64,000 nucleotides of DNA from an uncultured Parvularculaceae bacterium (GTDB lineage: Bacteria; Pseudomonadota; Alphaproteobacteria; Caulobacterales; Parvularculaceae), in NCBI GenBank assembly GCA_947259375.1, contig CAMYLZ010000007.1, positions 52,320 through 116,319 on the forward strand, in the 5' to 3' direction. Shown piece by piece: positions 1-8,766 of this stretch. Positions within the stretch are counted from its first letter, which is position 1; each line of letters starts with the position of its first letter. The notes below the pieces were generated by a model, which was not told the DNA's origin, made no database searches, and was given only the letters and a program-made list of their open reading frames with translations. The position numbers and the translations under genes are program-made.

Positions 1-369
1 CGCATCGGTCAGCTTGCGGTGGCCGATGTCGTGTTAAACCGCGTCGCCAATCCGATTTATCCGGATACCATTTGCGGTGTTGTCTTCCAGGGTTCAGAGC
101 GGCGCACCGGTTGCCAGTTTTCGTTTACTTGCGACGGCTCCATGCAAGCGCGGCTCAGCCGCCGCAAATGGGCGGAGTCCGAAGAGCTTGCGGGCGCTGT
201 GCTCGCCGGCTTGCGCGCGCCGGTCAGCCGCAATGCGACGCATTATCATGCGAATTATGTTGAGCCGGTCTGGGCCGGTCGGCTGACGCCGACAGCAACA
301 ATCGGAACGCACAAATTTTATCGCTTCCCGTCCAAGCGGGTCGCCGCCGCCGCGCCGGCCGCGATGTAG
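1..369 (+). CDS. Cell wall hydrolase, SleB family (5'-truncated)
   Basis: The reading frame is open from base 1 and its start lies left of the window; only the last 122 codons are present. The visible part has the hallmarks of the SleB/hydrolase_2 domain: an ADVVLNRV helix, then ICGVVFQ, then CQFSFTCDG. These resemble the cortex-lytic SleB fold, which cleaves peptidoglycan glycan strands. In Gram-negatives such proteins are usually periplasmic wall-remodelling enzymes. The catalytic Glu and any signal peptide would be upstream and cannot be checked. It converges with the MBL-fold gene, 22 bases between stops. Family call is firm; the specific role is unknown. Confidence 0.8.
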   Translation, partial: RIGQLAVADVVLNRVANPIYPDTICGVVFQGSERRTGCQFSFTCDGSMQARLSRRKWAESEELAGAVLAGLRAPVSRNATHYHANYVEPVWAGRLTPTATIGTHKFYRFPSKRVAAAAPAAM

Positions 370-391
370 CTGAAAGGCGCTAATTGTCGCC

Positions 392-1354
392 TTAAAGACA
401 AAATTCTTCGCCTTCCCCAGCAATATTAAAACCGGCCCGGCGAACCTGTTCGCGCTCAGGCGCGCCGGGATTGAGCAGCGGGTTGGTGTGGTTCATGTGA
501 ATGAAACGAATTTTGCGTTTCTCCTCGACGGGCAAGGCGGCGAAACGCGCCATGGAATGCGCGACGAATGGATGCGGGAAGCCTGACATGTCGCGTCCCG
601 GTATTTCGCCATCGGCGAAAAAAGTCGCGTCCAGCAAGGCGATATCGACGTTTGCAATCCTGTTCTCAATACGCGTTCCTTGCGCATCCCAATCTTCCCA
701 ACTGTCAATGTCTGGAATGAAAAGCACTGTTTTTTCCGGGCCCTGAATTTGATACCCGGCGACTTCGGAATATTCCTGCCGGTGCGGTACGAGGAAGGGT
801 GTGACGGTCATGTCATTGCCCAAAGCTTCCGGCATATTAGCGGTCATGATCGCCAGGTAGATATTGTGAAGCCGCAACAACTGATCCCACGGCCCGTTTT
901 CGCCTAAATAGTCAGCCATGCGCGGCATCGCGTAGACCTGAATATTTTGCGCCCCAGATGCTTCGTGTCCGAACATTATCAGTCCGGCATAATGGCCGAT
1001 ATGCGCATGGGTGAGGAACACGCCGGCAAGGTTGAGCGGGCGAGGGCTCGGCGCGGCGACGTTCAGCCGGTGCATTTGTTCCTTGATGTCGGGCGTTGCT
1101 TCGAACAGCCAGCGCTTTGGGGTTTCGCCGCGCCGGTCGATGAGCGCCAGCGAGGTTGCGAGGCGCCGTAAGGCGGGGTCCGTCCAGGCAGGGTCGCGCG
1201 GATTGCCGATCTGCGGCCGGCCGGCATCCTGCGCGACGCCGAGAATATGCAGCCCGACGGCGCAAGCGCTTTCGTCGCGCGCTGGTTCGGGCGCGCACGA
1301 CCCCGCAATCAGCGCTCCGAGCAAGCAAATGGCGCGTCGGCTCCAGCGTCGCAT
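392..1354 (-). CDS. MBL-fold metallo-hydrolase, PqqB-like, predicted lipoprotein
   Basis: A 320-residue protein of the metallo-beta-lactamase fold, resembling PqqB-type hydrolases. The metal motif reads THAHIGH, so the Asp of the usual HxHxDH is Gly. Later motifs include PDIDSW, LLDATFF and a C-terminal HMNH. The N-terminus has an Arg-rich segment, a hydrophobic stretch and LIAGSC, a plausible lipobox with Cys as the lipidated residue, so an outer-membrane or periplasmic lipoprotein is likely. An in-frame ATG lies 7 codons upstream (1375), but the chosen ATG has AAGGGAG at ideal spacing. There is no pqq cluster nearby, so a role in PQQ synthesis is not supported; the substrate is unknown. Confidence 0.75.
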   Translation of the reverse strand: MRRWSRRAICLLGALIAGSCAPEPARDESACAVGLHILGVAQDAGRPQIGNPRDPAWTDPALRRLATSLALIDRRGETPKRWLFEATPDIKEQMHRLNVAAPSPRPLNLAGVFLTHAHIGHYAGLIMFGHEASGAQNIQVYAMPRMADYLGENGPWDQLLRLHNIYLAIMTANMPEALGNDMTVTPFLVPHRQEYSEVAGYQIQGPEKTVLFIPDIDSWEDWDAQGTRIENRIANVDIALLDATFFADGEIPGRDMSGFPHPFVAHSMARFAALPVEEKRKIRFIHMNHTNPLLNPGAPEREQVRRAGFNIAGEGEEFCL

Positions 1355-1530
1355 GGCGGCTCTCCCTTCGTTCATGGGCCGGTCTCTTCATAATCCGCTT
1401 CGCGATCGAGCGCGAATGCCAAAGCCGCCTTCGTCAAATGCGCCGAAATGCGAATGCAGCGGGTTAAACCGAGATTGTCCGCCGTCGCCGCCGCCGTCAT
1501 GATGCCGGAAAGAGACGGGGGCATTTAACG

Positions 1531-2838
1531 ATGATGCGTAATCTGGCTTTCCTGATGGTGTTTGCCGTTTCCGCGCTGACGCAAGCGCTCGCGGCGGACC
1601 GCACCGGCGATCTCGCAGTTTTCCGCGAAGAGATCTTTGAAAAAGACAAGAGCTACTCGGTGCATGCGCGGGCCGAGGCTGAGGCGTTGTTGCAGACGCT
1701 TGAAGGCGAGGCGGATAGGCTGTCCGACGCAACGTTCGAGCTCCGGCTGGCGGAAATCGTCGCCAGAGCGGATAACGGGCACACGATTTTCTTCACCAGC
1801 TTGTGGCGAGAGAAATTCAACCGCGCGCCGATCAAAACGCTGGTCCTTGAAGAAAAACTCTATATTGGCGCGGCGGGGCCGGAATATGCCGGACTGGTCT
1901 GGGCGGAGGTCACCCATATTGGCGGCGCGCCGTGGGCTGAAATCCGCAGCGCGCTTGCGCGCTATCAGGGCGGGGTGCAGCAATGGAAAGATGAGTTCCT
2001 TCGGTTTTTCGTTGAATCGCCGGAAATTATGCATGCTGTCGGATTCGCCGCCGCCTCGGACCGGCTCGCGCTTGAGGGCGTATTAGCGGACGGCAAGCCA
2101 TTTGCGGCGGAGATCGTCGGCGTAGCGATGGCGCCGGAGTATCGCGAGGGCAATGCGCGTTACGTTCCTCCCTCGCGCCTTGTCGAGCTCAGCAGGGAGT
2201 TGCGCGATGCGCCGCTATATTTGCGCGATGGCGAGGCGCTGTTTCGCTTTGCATGGCTCGAGGGCGATGTCGCTTATATCCAGTTCAAGGCGAATACCGG
2301 TGAATGGGCCGGTTTCAATACGGTTTCTTTTTCCGACGATGTCATCCGTAGGCTGAGCGAACGCATGCCGCGTCATGTGATTGTCGATCAGCGGTTCAAT
2401 TCAGGCGGCGATCTCAATTATTCGCGCCATCTGATGCAAGCCCTGCCGTCGCTGACCGACGCGGCTGGAAAAGTCTATGTGATTACTTCCGGCAAAACGT
2501 TTTCCGCCGCAATTTCGAGTGTCGGCTATCTTGAGCAGGCGGGCGGGGAGCGCGTCGTTATTGTCGGCGAGCCTGTCGGCGACCGGCTTGAATTCTGGGC
2601 CGAGGGGCCGATTGAAAAGCTGCCTCAGTCAGGCGCCGAGGTGCTCTATGCTACCGAACGCCACAATTACATGACGGGCTGTCCGGAAGATGATTGCCAC
2701 AAGAGCATTGTCGACCATCCGATTGCCGTGCCGACGCTCGAGCCGGATATTGCTGCGCCAATGAGCCTGGCGGCGTTTCGCGAGCGGCGCGACCCGGCGA
2801 TGGAAAAGATCATGGAGCGGATCAAATCCGGCGAGTGA
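1531..2838 (+). CDS. Exported S41-peptidase-like protein
   Basis: A 435-residue protein with a clear Sec signal peptide (MMRNLAFLMV... ending QALA). The C-terminal half resembles the S41 (C-terminal processing protease/tricorn/IRBP) fold: VAYIQFK, then VIVDQRFNSGGD, then the nucleophile-like segment GKTFSAAISS. The Ser in TFSAA matches the S41 nucleophile position. The Lys that follows a few residues later in CtpA-type enzymes is not visible, so it may use a tricorn-like arrangement or be inactive. No PDZ domain is obvious. It is transcribed divergently from the MBL lipoprotein and converges on nadC. Periplasmic location is expected; the substrate is unknown. Confidence 0.65.
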   Translation: MMRNLAFLMVFAVSALTQALAADRTGDLAVFREEIFEKDKSYSVHARAEAEALLQTLEGEADRLSDATFELRLAEIVARADNGHTIFFTSLWREKFNRAPIKTLVLEEKLYIGAAGPEYAGLVWAEVTHIGGAPWAEIRSALARYQGGVQQWKDEFLRFFVESPEIMHAVGFAAASDRLALEGVLADGKPFAAEIVGVAMAPEYREGNARYVPPSRLVELSRELRDAPLYLRDGEALFRFAWLEGDVAYIQFKANTGEWAGFNTVSFSDDVIRRLSERMPRHVIVDQRFNSGGDLNYSRHLMQALPSLTDAAGKVYVITSGKTFSAAISSVGYLEQAGGERVVIVGEPVGDRLEFWAEGPIEKLPQSGAEVLYATERHNYMTGCPEDDCHKSIVDHPIAVPTLEPDIAAPMSLAAFRERRDPAMEKIMERIKSGE

Positions 2839-2853
2839 TTTATCGTCCGCCGC

Positions 2854-3708
2854 TTAGCCCTCAAAGTCGAGGCCGAGATCGAGGCAGGGCGCCGAATGGG
2901 TGATCCACCCTGACGAGATAATATCGACGCCGGCCTCGGCAATGGCGCGCACGGTCTCCGCAGTGACATTGCCCGAGGCTTCCAGCGCGGCGCGCCCATT
3001 AACGGCGGCGACAGCCTTTTTCAATTCGTCCGGTTTCATATTGTCGAGCAAGATGATGTCGGCGCCGCCGGCGAGCGCTTCGTCGAGCTGGTCGAGGCGA
3101 TCAATTTCGATCTCGATTTTCACCGTGTGCCCAACAGCATCGCGCGCCGCCGCGAGGGCGGCGGTAATGCCGCCCGAGGCGGCGATATGGTTGTCCTTGA
3201 TCATCACGGCGTCATAAAGGCCGAAGCGGTGATTACAGCCGCCGCCACAGCGCACGGCGTATTTTTCAAAGACGCGCAGGCCCGGCGTCGTCTTGCGCGT
3301 GCAGGCGATTTTCGCGCGGGTGCCTTTGACCGCGTCGACCATGGTGACAGTCGCCGTCGCGATGCCGGAAAGCCAGCCGAGGAAATTCAGCGCGACGCGT
3401 TCCGCCGACAATATGCCCGCCGCCGGTCCGCGCAGGCGGATGATGACGTCGCCTTTGCTGACGCGCGCGCCGTCGCCATTTTCAACCGTGACGACGATAG
3501 ACGGGTCGACCAGCCGGAACGCCCAGAAGGCGGCATCGACGCCGGCGATGAGCCCGGGTTTACGCGCCGCGATGACCGCCTCGGCCTTGGCGTCAGGCGG
3601 AATGGTCGCATTGGTGGTGATGTCGCCGGCGTCGCCGAAATCTTCTTTAAGGGCGCGGGCGACGGCCTCCTCGACTATCAGTGGTGAGAGGCGTTTGGGA
3701 GCGGTCAT
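2854..3708 (-). CDS. nadC: Nicotinate-nucleotide pyrophosphorylase (carboxylating)
   Basis: NadC converts quinolinate plus PRPP to nicotinate mononucleotide, CO2 and PPi, the last step of de novo synthesis before the common NAD pathway. Family motifs are all present in 284 residues: EDFGDAGDITT near the N-terminus, SGIATAT, the substrate-binding TRKTTPGLR, then GGGCNHRFGL, KDNH, and the C-terminal EASGN and ISSGWITHS. The length is normal. It is the last gene of the nadA-orf-nadB-nadC operon and overlaps the nadB stop by 4 bases (ATGA), indicating translational coupling. Assignment is secure. Confidence 0.97.
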   Translation of the reverse strand: MTAPKRLSPLIVEEAVARALKEDFGDAGDITTNATIPPDAKAEAVIAARKPGLIAGVDAAFWAFRLVDPSIVVTVENGDGARVSKGDVIIRLRGPAAGILSAERVALNFLGWLSGIATATVTMVDAVKGTRAKIACTRKTTPGLRVFEKYAVRCGGGCNHRFGLYDAVMIKDNHIAASGGITAALAAARDAVGHTVKIEIEIDRLDQLDEALAGGADIILLDNMKPDELKKAVAAVNGRAALEASGNVTAETVRAIAEAGVDIISSGWITHSAPCLDLGLDFEG

Positions 3709-5258
3709 GCGTCGATCTCCTCCTCGTCTTCCTCATAAGCGGCGGTCGCACATATTTCCGTATGGAACGGATCTTCATCCGTCTCTGGAAAATCGCTGCG
3801 ATAATGCCCGCCGCGCGATTCTTCGCGCATGATAGCGCCTTGCGCAATCAGTTCCGCGGTCACCAGCGCGCTTTTAAGCCCGCTGGTCATTTCTTCGGCC
3901 GCATTTAATTCGTGAATGGCGTTGAGCACCGATGCGAGCGTGTCGGCGGAGCGGATAAGGGCGCAGCCATTGCCCATCGCCGTGCGCAGCCGCGCCATGG
4001 CGGCCGGCGGGGCGGGTTTCGACGGCAGGTCCATGCGGTCTGCCGGGGCGCCGGGCTCGTCGCGCAAAGAAATTTCTTTCTCCCGCAATTGATCGGCAAT
4101 GCGCGCGCCGAAGACGATGGCTTCGAGCAGTGAGTTTGACGCCAGCCGATTGGCGCCATGCACGCCGGTCGAGGCGACTTCGCCGACAGCCCACAACCCT
4201 TCGATGGACGCCTTGCCGTCAAGGTCGGTCATCACGCCGCCCATATGATAATGAGCCGCCGGGGCGACCGGCATAAGCGTCGTGCGCGGATCGAGCCCCG
4301 CCGCCTGGCACGAGGCGAACACGGTGGGGAAGCGCTGCGGGAATTTTGCGCCGATGGCCTCGCGCGCATCGAGAAACGCGCCGCGGCCGGCCTTGATTTC
4401 CGCCTCGACGGCGCGGGCGACGATGTCGCGCGGGGCGAGATCGCCGCCTTTATGATAGTCGCTCATGAAGCCGCGCCCGTCCTTGTTGACGAGCCTTGCG
4501 CCTTCGCCGCGCAGGGCCTCGGTCGCGAGCGGCGCCGGGTCGGCGCCGAGATTGAGCGCGGTGGGGTGAAACTGCACGAATTCCGGATCGCGGATCACCG
4601 CGCCAGCCCGAGCAGCGAAAGCAAGGCCATGGCCCTGCGCCGGCGTCGGATTGGTGGTGACGGCATAGAGCCCGCCGAGCCCGCCGGTGGCCAGCACGGT
4701 TTCCCCGGCGTCGAAGGCGGCGCGATCGCCAGCCCCAACGTCATAGACAAGTGCGCCGCCGACAGCGCCATTATCATCGGTCAGCAGGTCTTCGACAACG
4801 ATCCGTTCAAGGATGGTGATGTGTTTGGCCGCGCGCGCCGCCTTGATCAGCGCTTGCATGATCGCCGCGCCAGCCTGATCGCCGGTGGCGTGAACAATCC
4901 GGTCGCGGCAATGAGCGGCCTCGCGCCCGAGAATGAGGGCGCCTGCTTCATCGCGGTCGAACGCAACGCCGAACTGCAACAGATCGTCAACGGCCCGTTG
5001 GCCGCCATCCACCAGCACGCTCGCCGCTTCCGGATCGACGAGGCCGGCGCCCGCCTGCATGGTGTCGGCGAAATGCAGGTTCGGCGTGTCGTCCGCGCCG
5101 ACCGCGGCGGCGAGCCCGCCTTGCGCCCAGACGCTGGCGCCGCCTTCGCCCAGCGGGCGCGCGGTGATGATCGTGACCGGCCGGGGCGCGAGTTTCAGGG
5201 CCGTGTATAGCCCCGCAACGCCCGCGCCGATGATGAGGATGTCGGATTTTTGCGTCAA
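3705..5258 (-). CDS. nadB: L-aspartate oxidase
   Basis: FAD-dependent oxidation of L-aspartate to iminoaspartate, which NadA condenses with dihydroxyacetone phosphate to quinolinate. The 517-residue protein starts with the dinucleotide-binding GAGVAG (residues 11-16). It contains the family segments GGASVWAQGGLAAA and EFVQFHPTAL, the active-site region HYHMGGVMTD and GVHGANRLASNSLLEA. A C-terminal helical domain and an acidic tail (EEDEEEIDA) follow. The start is TTG with a modest AGGCGAG upstream; no ATG lies early enough to keep the FAD motif. It overlaps nadC by 4 bases and follows the small membrane protein by 15 bases. Confidence 0.97.
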   Translation of the reverse strand: MTQKSDILIIGAGVAGLYTALKLAPRPVTIITARPLGEGGASVWAQGGLAAAVGADDTPNLHFADTMQAGAGLVDPEAASVLVDGGQRAVDDLLQFGVAFDRDEAGALILGREAAHCRDRIVHATGDQAGAAIMQALIKAARAAKHITILERIVVEDLLTDDNGAVGGALVYDVGAGDRAAFDAGETVLATGGLGGLYAVTTNPTPAQGHGLAFAARAGAVIRDPEFVQFHPTALNLGADPAPLATEALRGEGARLVNKDGRGFMSDYHKGGDLAPRDIVARAVEAEIKAGRGAFLDAREAIGAKFPQRFPTVFASCQAAGLDPRTTLMPVAPAAHYHMGGVMTDLDGKASIEGLWAVGEVASTGVHGANRLASNSLLEAIVFGARIADQLREKEISLRDEPGAPADRMDLPSKPAPPAAMARLRTAMGNGCALIRSADTLASVLNAIHELNAAEEMTSGLKSALVTAELIAQGAIMREESRGGHYRSDFPETDEDPFHTEICATAAYEEDEEEIDA

Positions 5259-5273
5259 ATGCCGCTCGCCTGA

Positions 5274-5663
5274 TTATCCGCGTTCGCTGAGGGCGTAACG
5301 AAGGACGTCTGTGTAGTCAAAGATGAGAGAAGCAACGATCGTCGCAAACAAAAGCAATATCCATTTGCCCACCAATGTCTCCTTGACCCGCCATTGGTTT
5401 CGGCGTTGCCAAAGATAAAACGCCAGCGGTGTCCAGAAAACGACGTGAACAATGCCAAGCAGCCGGACAAAGCCGACCTGACTGTACAGCCACATCATCG
5501 CGGGAAAGGCGAATGCCATAGAAATAAGGGTCCAGCGTCCTTCCGGCCGAAAAAAAGCGACCGGTATAGCCAACACAAAGACCAGGCCCATAAAGTTGAC
5601 CCACCAGAAAACCCATTGCGGGCCGGCGGCGAGCGCCGCAGAAAACGATTCAACTATTTCCAT
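5274..5663 (-). CDS. Unknown small membrane protein inside the nad operon
   Basis: A 129-residue protein with about four predicted membrane segments (roughly residues 15-37, 44-64, 66-85 and 99-117), rich in Trp and Phe. Short basic loops are visible, such as FRPEGR and WQRRNQWR. I do not recognise a family. It sits between nadA (23-base gap) and nadB (15-base gap) in the same direction, so it is almost certainly co-transcribed with NAD synthesis genes. That position suggests, but does not prove, a link to NAD precursors, for example transport of aspartate, quinolinate or a pyridine, or just a passenger. No enzymatic motif is visible. Confidence 0.7.
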   Translation of the reverse strand: MEIVESFSAALAAGPQWVFWWVNFMGLVFVLAIPVAFFRPEGRWTLISMAFAFPAMMWLYSQVGFVRLLGIVHVVFWTPLAFYLWQRRNQWRVKETLVGKWILLLFATIVASLIFDYTDVLRYALSERG

Positions 5664-5686
5664 TATCGCCCCTCTTTTGGGTCCGT

Positions 5687-6790
5687 TCAGGCCCGCGCCT
5701 CAATCGCCGCGACTTCCGGCGCATGGGCGTGATTATACATGGACTGACGGGTCAGGGGCAGGGCGATCATCCGTTCAATCGGTTTGCGCGCCCGTTCAAT
5801 GATCTCCGGGTCGATTTCAACCTCATGCTCCATGGTCTGCAGCGCGCGCAAGATGCCCGGCAAGGTGATGCGTTTCATATGCGGGCAGAGATTGCACGGG
5901 CGCACGAAATTCACTTTCGGGTTTTCGAGCGCCACATTGTCCGACATCGAACATTCGGTAATCAGCACTACATTGTCGGGCTGCTTTTCCTTCACATAAT
6001 TCGACATGCCGCTGGTTGAGCCGGCGAAGTCAGCCTCGGCGAGAACATCCGGCGGGCATTCGGGGTGGGCGAGCACCACAACGCCTGGATTGCCTTCGCG
6101 GATCTCGCGAATGTCGTCGGCGGTAAAGCGCTCATGCACTTCGCAGGCGCCGGCCCAGGTGACGATCTTGATGTCGGTCATGGCGGCGACGTTTTTCGCC
6201 AGGAACTGGTCGGGGATGAGGATCACCGTGTCCGTGCCGAATTCTTTGGCAGCATGTTCGACCACCTCGACCGCATTCGACGACGTGCAGCAAATATCGG
6301 TTTCCGCTTTGACGTCAGCGGTCGTGTTCACATATGTCACCACCGGCACGCCCGGATATTTCTGCTTCATCAGCCGCACATCGGCGCCGGTGATTGAGGA
6401 GGCCAGCGAACAGCCGGCGCGCAAATCCGGGATCAGCACGGTTTTTTCCGGGCACAGAATTTTCGATGTTTCCGCCATGAAGTGAACGCCTGCCTGAACG
6501 ATGATGTCGGCGTCGGATTTGGCGGCTTCTTTCGCGAGTTGCAGGCTGTCGCCGGCGAAATCGCCGACGCCGTAAAAAATCTCCGGCGTCATGTAATTAT
6601 GAGCGAGGATGACCGCGTTCTTTTCTTTTTTGAGGTCGTTGATCGCGGCGATGTAAGGCGCGTGCAGGCGCCACTCGATTTCCGGAATGACATCGGCGAC
6701 CCGCGCGTAAATATGGTCGGTCTTGGCGCGCACCGCATCCGTATAGGGCAAGGCCGTTTTCAGAGTTTCATCGCCAAATGCGGGCATCAT
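5687..6790 (-). CDS. nadA: Quinolinate synthase
   Basis: A [4Fe-4S] enzyme that condenses iminoaspartate with dihydroxyacetone phosphate to quinolinate. Expected cluster-ligand regions are present: [16 protein letters not shown] and CNLCPHM, plus the substrate motifs [24 protein letters not shown] and [11 protein letters not shown]. The 367-residue length matches the long proteobacterial form. The start used is the first of two adjacent ATGs (6790 and 6787), preceded by AAGGGAG; the longer reading frame would need a TTG inside the upstream palindrome and is unlikely. It is the first gene of the nad operon, with a palindromic operator about 50 bases upstream. Confidence 0.97.
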   Translation of the reverse strand: MMPAFGDETLKTALPYTDAVRAKTDHIYARVADVIPEIEWRLHAPYIAAINDLKKEKNAVILAHNYMTPEIFYGVGDFAGDSLQLAKEAAKSDADIIVQAGVHFMAETSKILCPEKTVLIPDLRAGCSLASSITGADVRLMKQKYPGVPVVTYVNTTADVKAETDICCTSSNAVEVVEHAAKEFGTDTVILIPDQFLAKNVAAMTDIKIVTWAGACEVHERFTADDIREIREGNPGVVVLAHPECPPDVLAEADFAGSTSGMSNYVKEKQPDNVVLITECSMSDNVALENPKVNFVRPCNLCPHMKRITLPGILRALQTMEHEVEIDPEIIERARKPIERMIALPLTRQSMYNHAHAPEVAAIEARA

Positions 6791-6838
6791 CGTCTCCCTT
6801 CGGTTTTCGTCCAGAAAAAGAGTGGGCCGAAAACCAAT

Positions 6839-6857
6839 TATGCTCAATTAGAGCATA
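6839..6857. promoter_or_regulatory. Palindromic operator candidate upstream of nadA
   Basis: TATGCTC-aatta-GAGCATA is a perfect 7-bp inverted repeat with a 5-base spacer, 49 bases before the nadA start and in an A/T-rich patch. On the minus strand a CATAAT hexamer overlaps one arm. The adjacent upstream gene encodes a NadQ/NrtR-type NAD-responsive regulator, whose family represses nad genes through palindromes. That this is its operator is inference from position and symmetry. Confidence 0.6.
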
Positions 6858-7065
6858 TATGTGATCAAAATATACGCCCGCAAGGGGCGAGGCGGCAACC
6901 TAGCGAATTTCCGGGGCGGGTCAATTCAGATTATCTGCGGCGAAGTGAAGGAAATGAGCGGGATAGAATGTGCGTGGGTGTTCATCACGGATGCGGGCTC
7001 CGCCGACGGTTTTGCTAAAAAAGCGCCGGAATGCGGCTGTTAAAGCCGTTTTTTCTGCGCGGTCC

Positions 7066-8082
7066 TCACTCGCCGGGCCGGCGCAGGCGCGGGATGGCGA
7101 GGCCGGCGGCGGCGCGGTCTTTAAGCCCCTTGCGGTCGACGCGGAACAGGGCGGCGGGCCGCCCGCCGGCGTCGCCCGTGGTCTCGCCGGTGTTTTCCAC
7201 GAACCCGGATTTTTCGACGCTGCGGCGAAAATTCTGTTTGTGAAAATTGAAGCCGACAATTGCCTCGACCGTCCGCTGAAGCTGCAACAGCGTGAAAGAC
7301 GGACCGACCATCTCGAACAGGATCGGGCGGTATTTGAGCTTGCCGCGCAGGCGCCCGATGGCGGTGGCGAGAATGCGCCGGTGGTCGGAAATCATTGCGT
7401 GCCCCATCGCCGCGCCGCGCGGGCGTTCGCCGAAGGGCAGCGCGAGGCCGGCCGCTTCCCGGTCGCGCCAGGCTTCGGGCACGAGGCCGGCTTCATACAT
7501 CAGCTCATAGCGGTCGAGCGTGCGTTCTTCCTCCCAATTAAAACCATCAAGGCCAAAAGCGAGATTGGCGCGGGCGCGCCGGGTGCGGATCATTTCAGGG
7601 CTGCGCCCGCGCGCGGCCCAAGCGGCGATGCCGGGGATGATGCGATCGCGCAGCATGGCGGGCTCGCCGCTGCGCCAGTCCTCCCAGGGGAAAAAGCCGT
7701 ACCAGTCGCTCCATAAGGCGCCCGTGGCGAGCACATCCGCGGCGGCCGGCGCCAGCGCAAGATAACCGACCGAGACGACCCGTTCGCCATCGCCGCCGGC
7801 GAGCGCCGCGGCGGGCGCCTCGCGGCCCTTGTCGCCAAAGGTGTAGAGCTGTTCCACATAGCCGAGCGAGACATGGGTCTGGCGTTCCACCCATTCGCGC
7901 ACGCCAATCTCAAAGGTGCGGTGGCGTTGGGGGTCGAACGGCCCATAGGGTAGCGCCAGCGCCCGGTCGGCCCCGCGCACGGTCAGCGCCTTTGGCTGAT
8001 CGCCGTCGACGACGGCGATTACGGCGTTCAGGGCGATCGCCACATTGGTGGCGAGCGAAGGGGTTGGCGCATTGTCACTCAC
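7066..8082 (-). CDS. nadQ: NAD biosynthesis transcriptional regulator, NadQ/NrtR type
   Basis: A 338-residue two-part protein. The N-terminal about 230 residues resemble a degenerate Nudix-like ligand domain (FEIGVREWVERQT, YVEQLYTFGDKGRE, VVSVGYLAL). The C-terminus has the winged helix typical of NrtR relatives: FTLLQLQRTVEAIVG, then KQNFRRSVEKSGFVE and TGE. In alphaproteobacteria proteins of this kind (NadQ, COG4111-like) are reported to regulate nadABC. It starts with GTG and lies directly upstream of nadA in the same direction, separated by 275 bases that hold the palindrome. Likely role: repress nad genes when NAD-type metabolites are plentiful. The exact subfamily name is less certain than the function. 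Confidence 0.8.
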   Translation of the reverse strand: MSDNAPTPSLATNVAIALNAVIAVVDGDQPKALTVRGADRALALPYGPFDPQRHRTFEIGVREWVERQTHVSLGYVEQLYTFGDKGREAPAAALAGGDGERVVSVGYLALAPAAADVLATGALWSDWYGFFPWEDWRSGEPAMLRDRIIPGIAAWAARGRSPEMIRTRRARANLAFGLDGFNWEEERTLDRYELMYEAGLVPEAWRDREAAGLALPFGERPRGAAMGHAMISDHRRILATAIGRLRGKLKYRPILFEMVGPSFTLLQLQRTVEAIVGFNFHKQNFRRSVEKSGFVENTGETTGDAGGRPAALFRVDRKGLKDRAAAGLAIPRLRRPGE

Positions 8083-8101
8083 GCGCCTTTCTATGACGGA
8101 T

Positions 8102-8611
8102 TCAGCCCGCTACAGGCAAGGCCACCACCGGTGCGGAAACGGTCGGGCAGGACGGGCACATGTCGAGAATGGCCGAGACCATACGGTCGTCGCGACCGAG
8201 CGCCACGTCTGCGTTGGAGACCAGCAGCAGGTTCGGGTCGGCATGCGGCGCGGCCTTGCGCAGGCGTTCGGCGATATGTTGCTCGCAAGCGCCGGCTTCT
8301 TTCACGCACATCAGAATATAGGCGATCGCCATGGAGCGGGCGACGCCGCGATGGCAATGGACGAGAATGTTCTCATTTTCGGTTGCGGCCCAGCGCTTGG
8401 CGAGGTCGAGAATGTCGGGGCACCAACAGGCTTCGTCTTCGCCATGCTTGCAATCGGCCCGGCCAAGCCTGAGATGATGGTCATCGGGCAAGCCGCCAAG
8501 ACATGCCGGCGCGTCATCATCGGAATCCAGAATGGATACCGCAAATGCCGGTTTGTATTGGTCGAAGACGTCCTCAACCGTTTCCAGTGCGCTGACTATA
8601 ATCATCGCCAT
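8102..8611 (-). CDS. Tyrosine/dual-specificity phosphatase-like protein
   Basis: A 169-residue cytoplasmic protein with the cysteine-phosphatase signature CHRGVAR (Cys86 to Arg92, CX5R) preceded by ILVH and followed by SMAIAYILM, as in dual-specificity phosphatases. A general-acid Asp could lie in the acidic stretch around residues 42-60. The N-terminal half is atypical. It lies 19 bases upstream of the NadQ-type regulator on the same strand and is probably co-transcribed with it. Substrate is unknown; the family acts on phosphoproteins or small phosphorylated metabolites. An ATG two codons in (8605) is an alternative start. Confidence 0.7.
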   Translation of the reverse strand: MAMIIVSALETVEDVFDQYKPAFAVSILDSDDDAPACLGGLPDDHHLRLGRADCKHGEDEACWCPDILDLAKRWAATENENILVHCHRGVARSMAIAYILMCVKEAGACEQHIAERLRKAAPHADPNLLLVSNADVALGRDDRMVSAILDMCPSCPTVSAPVVALPVAG

Positions 8612-8766
8612 CTAAAAGCCATTGCCAAATATAAATGAGCGCCCAAGCCTCGTGCGCCGTCGCGTTCTGAAAAGAAATATGATTTTTCAGGCATAAATGT
8701 GAAGGGTTAATTGTTTCACGGGCGCTTGAGGTCGCGCTGATGTTATCGCCCGCCCGCAACCAGCGC

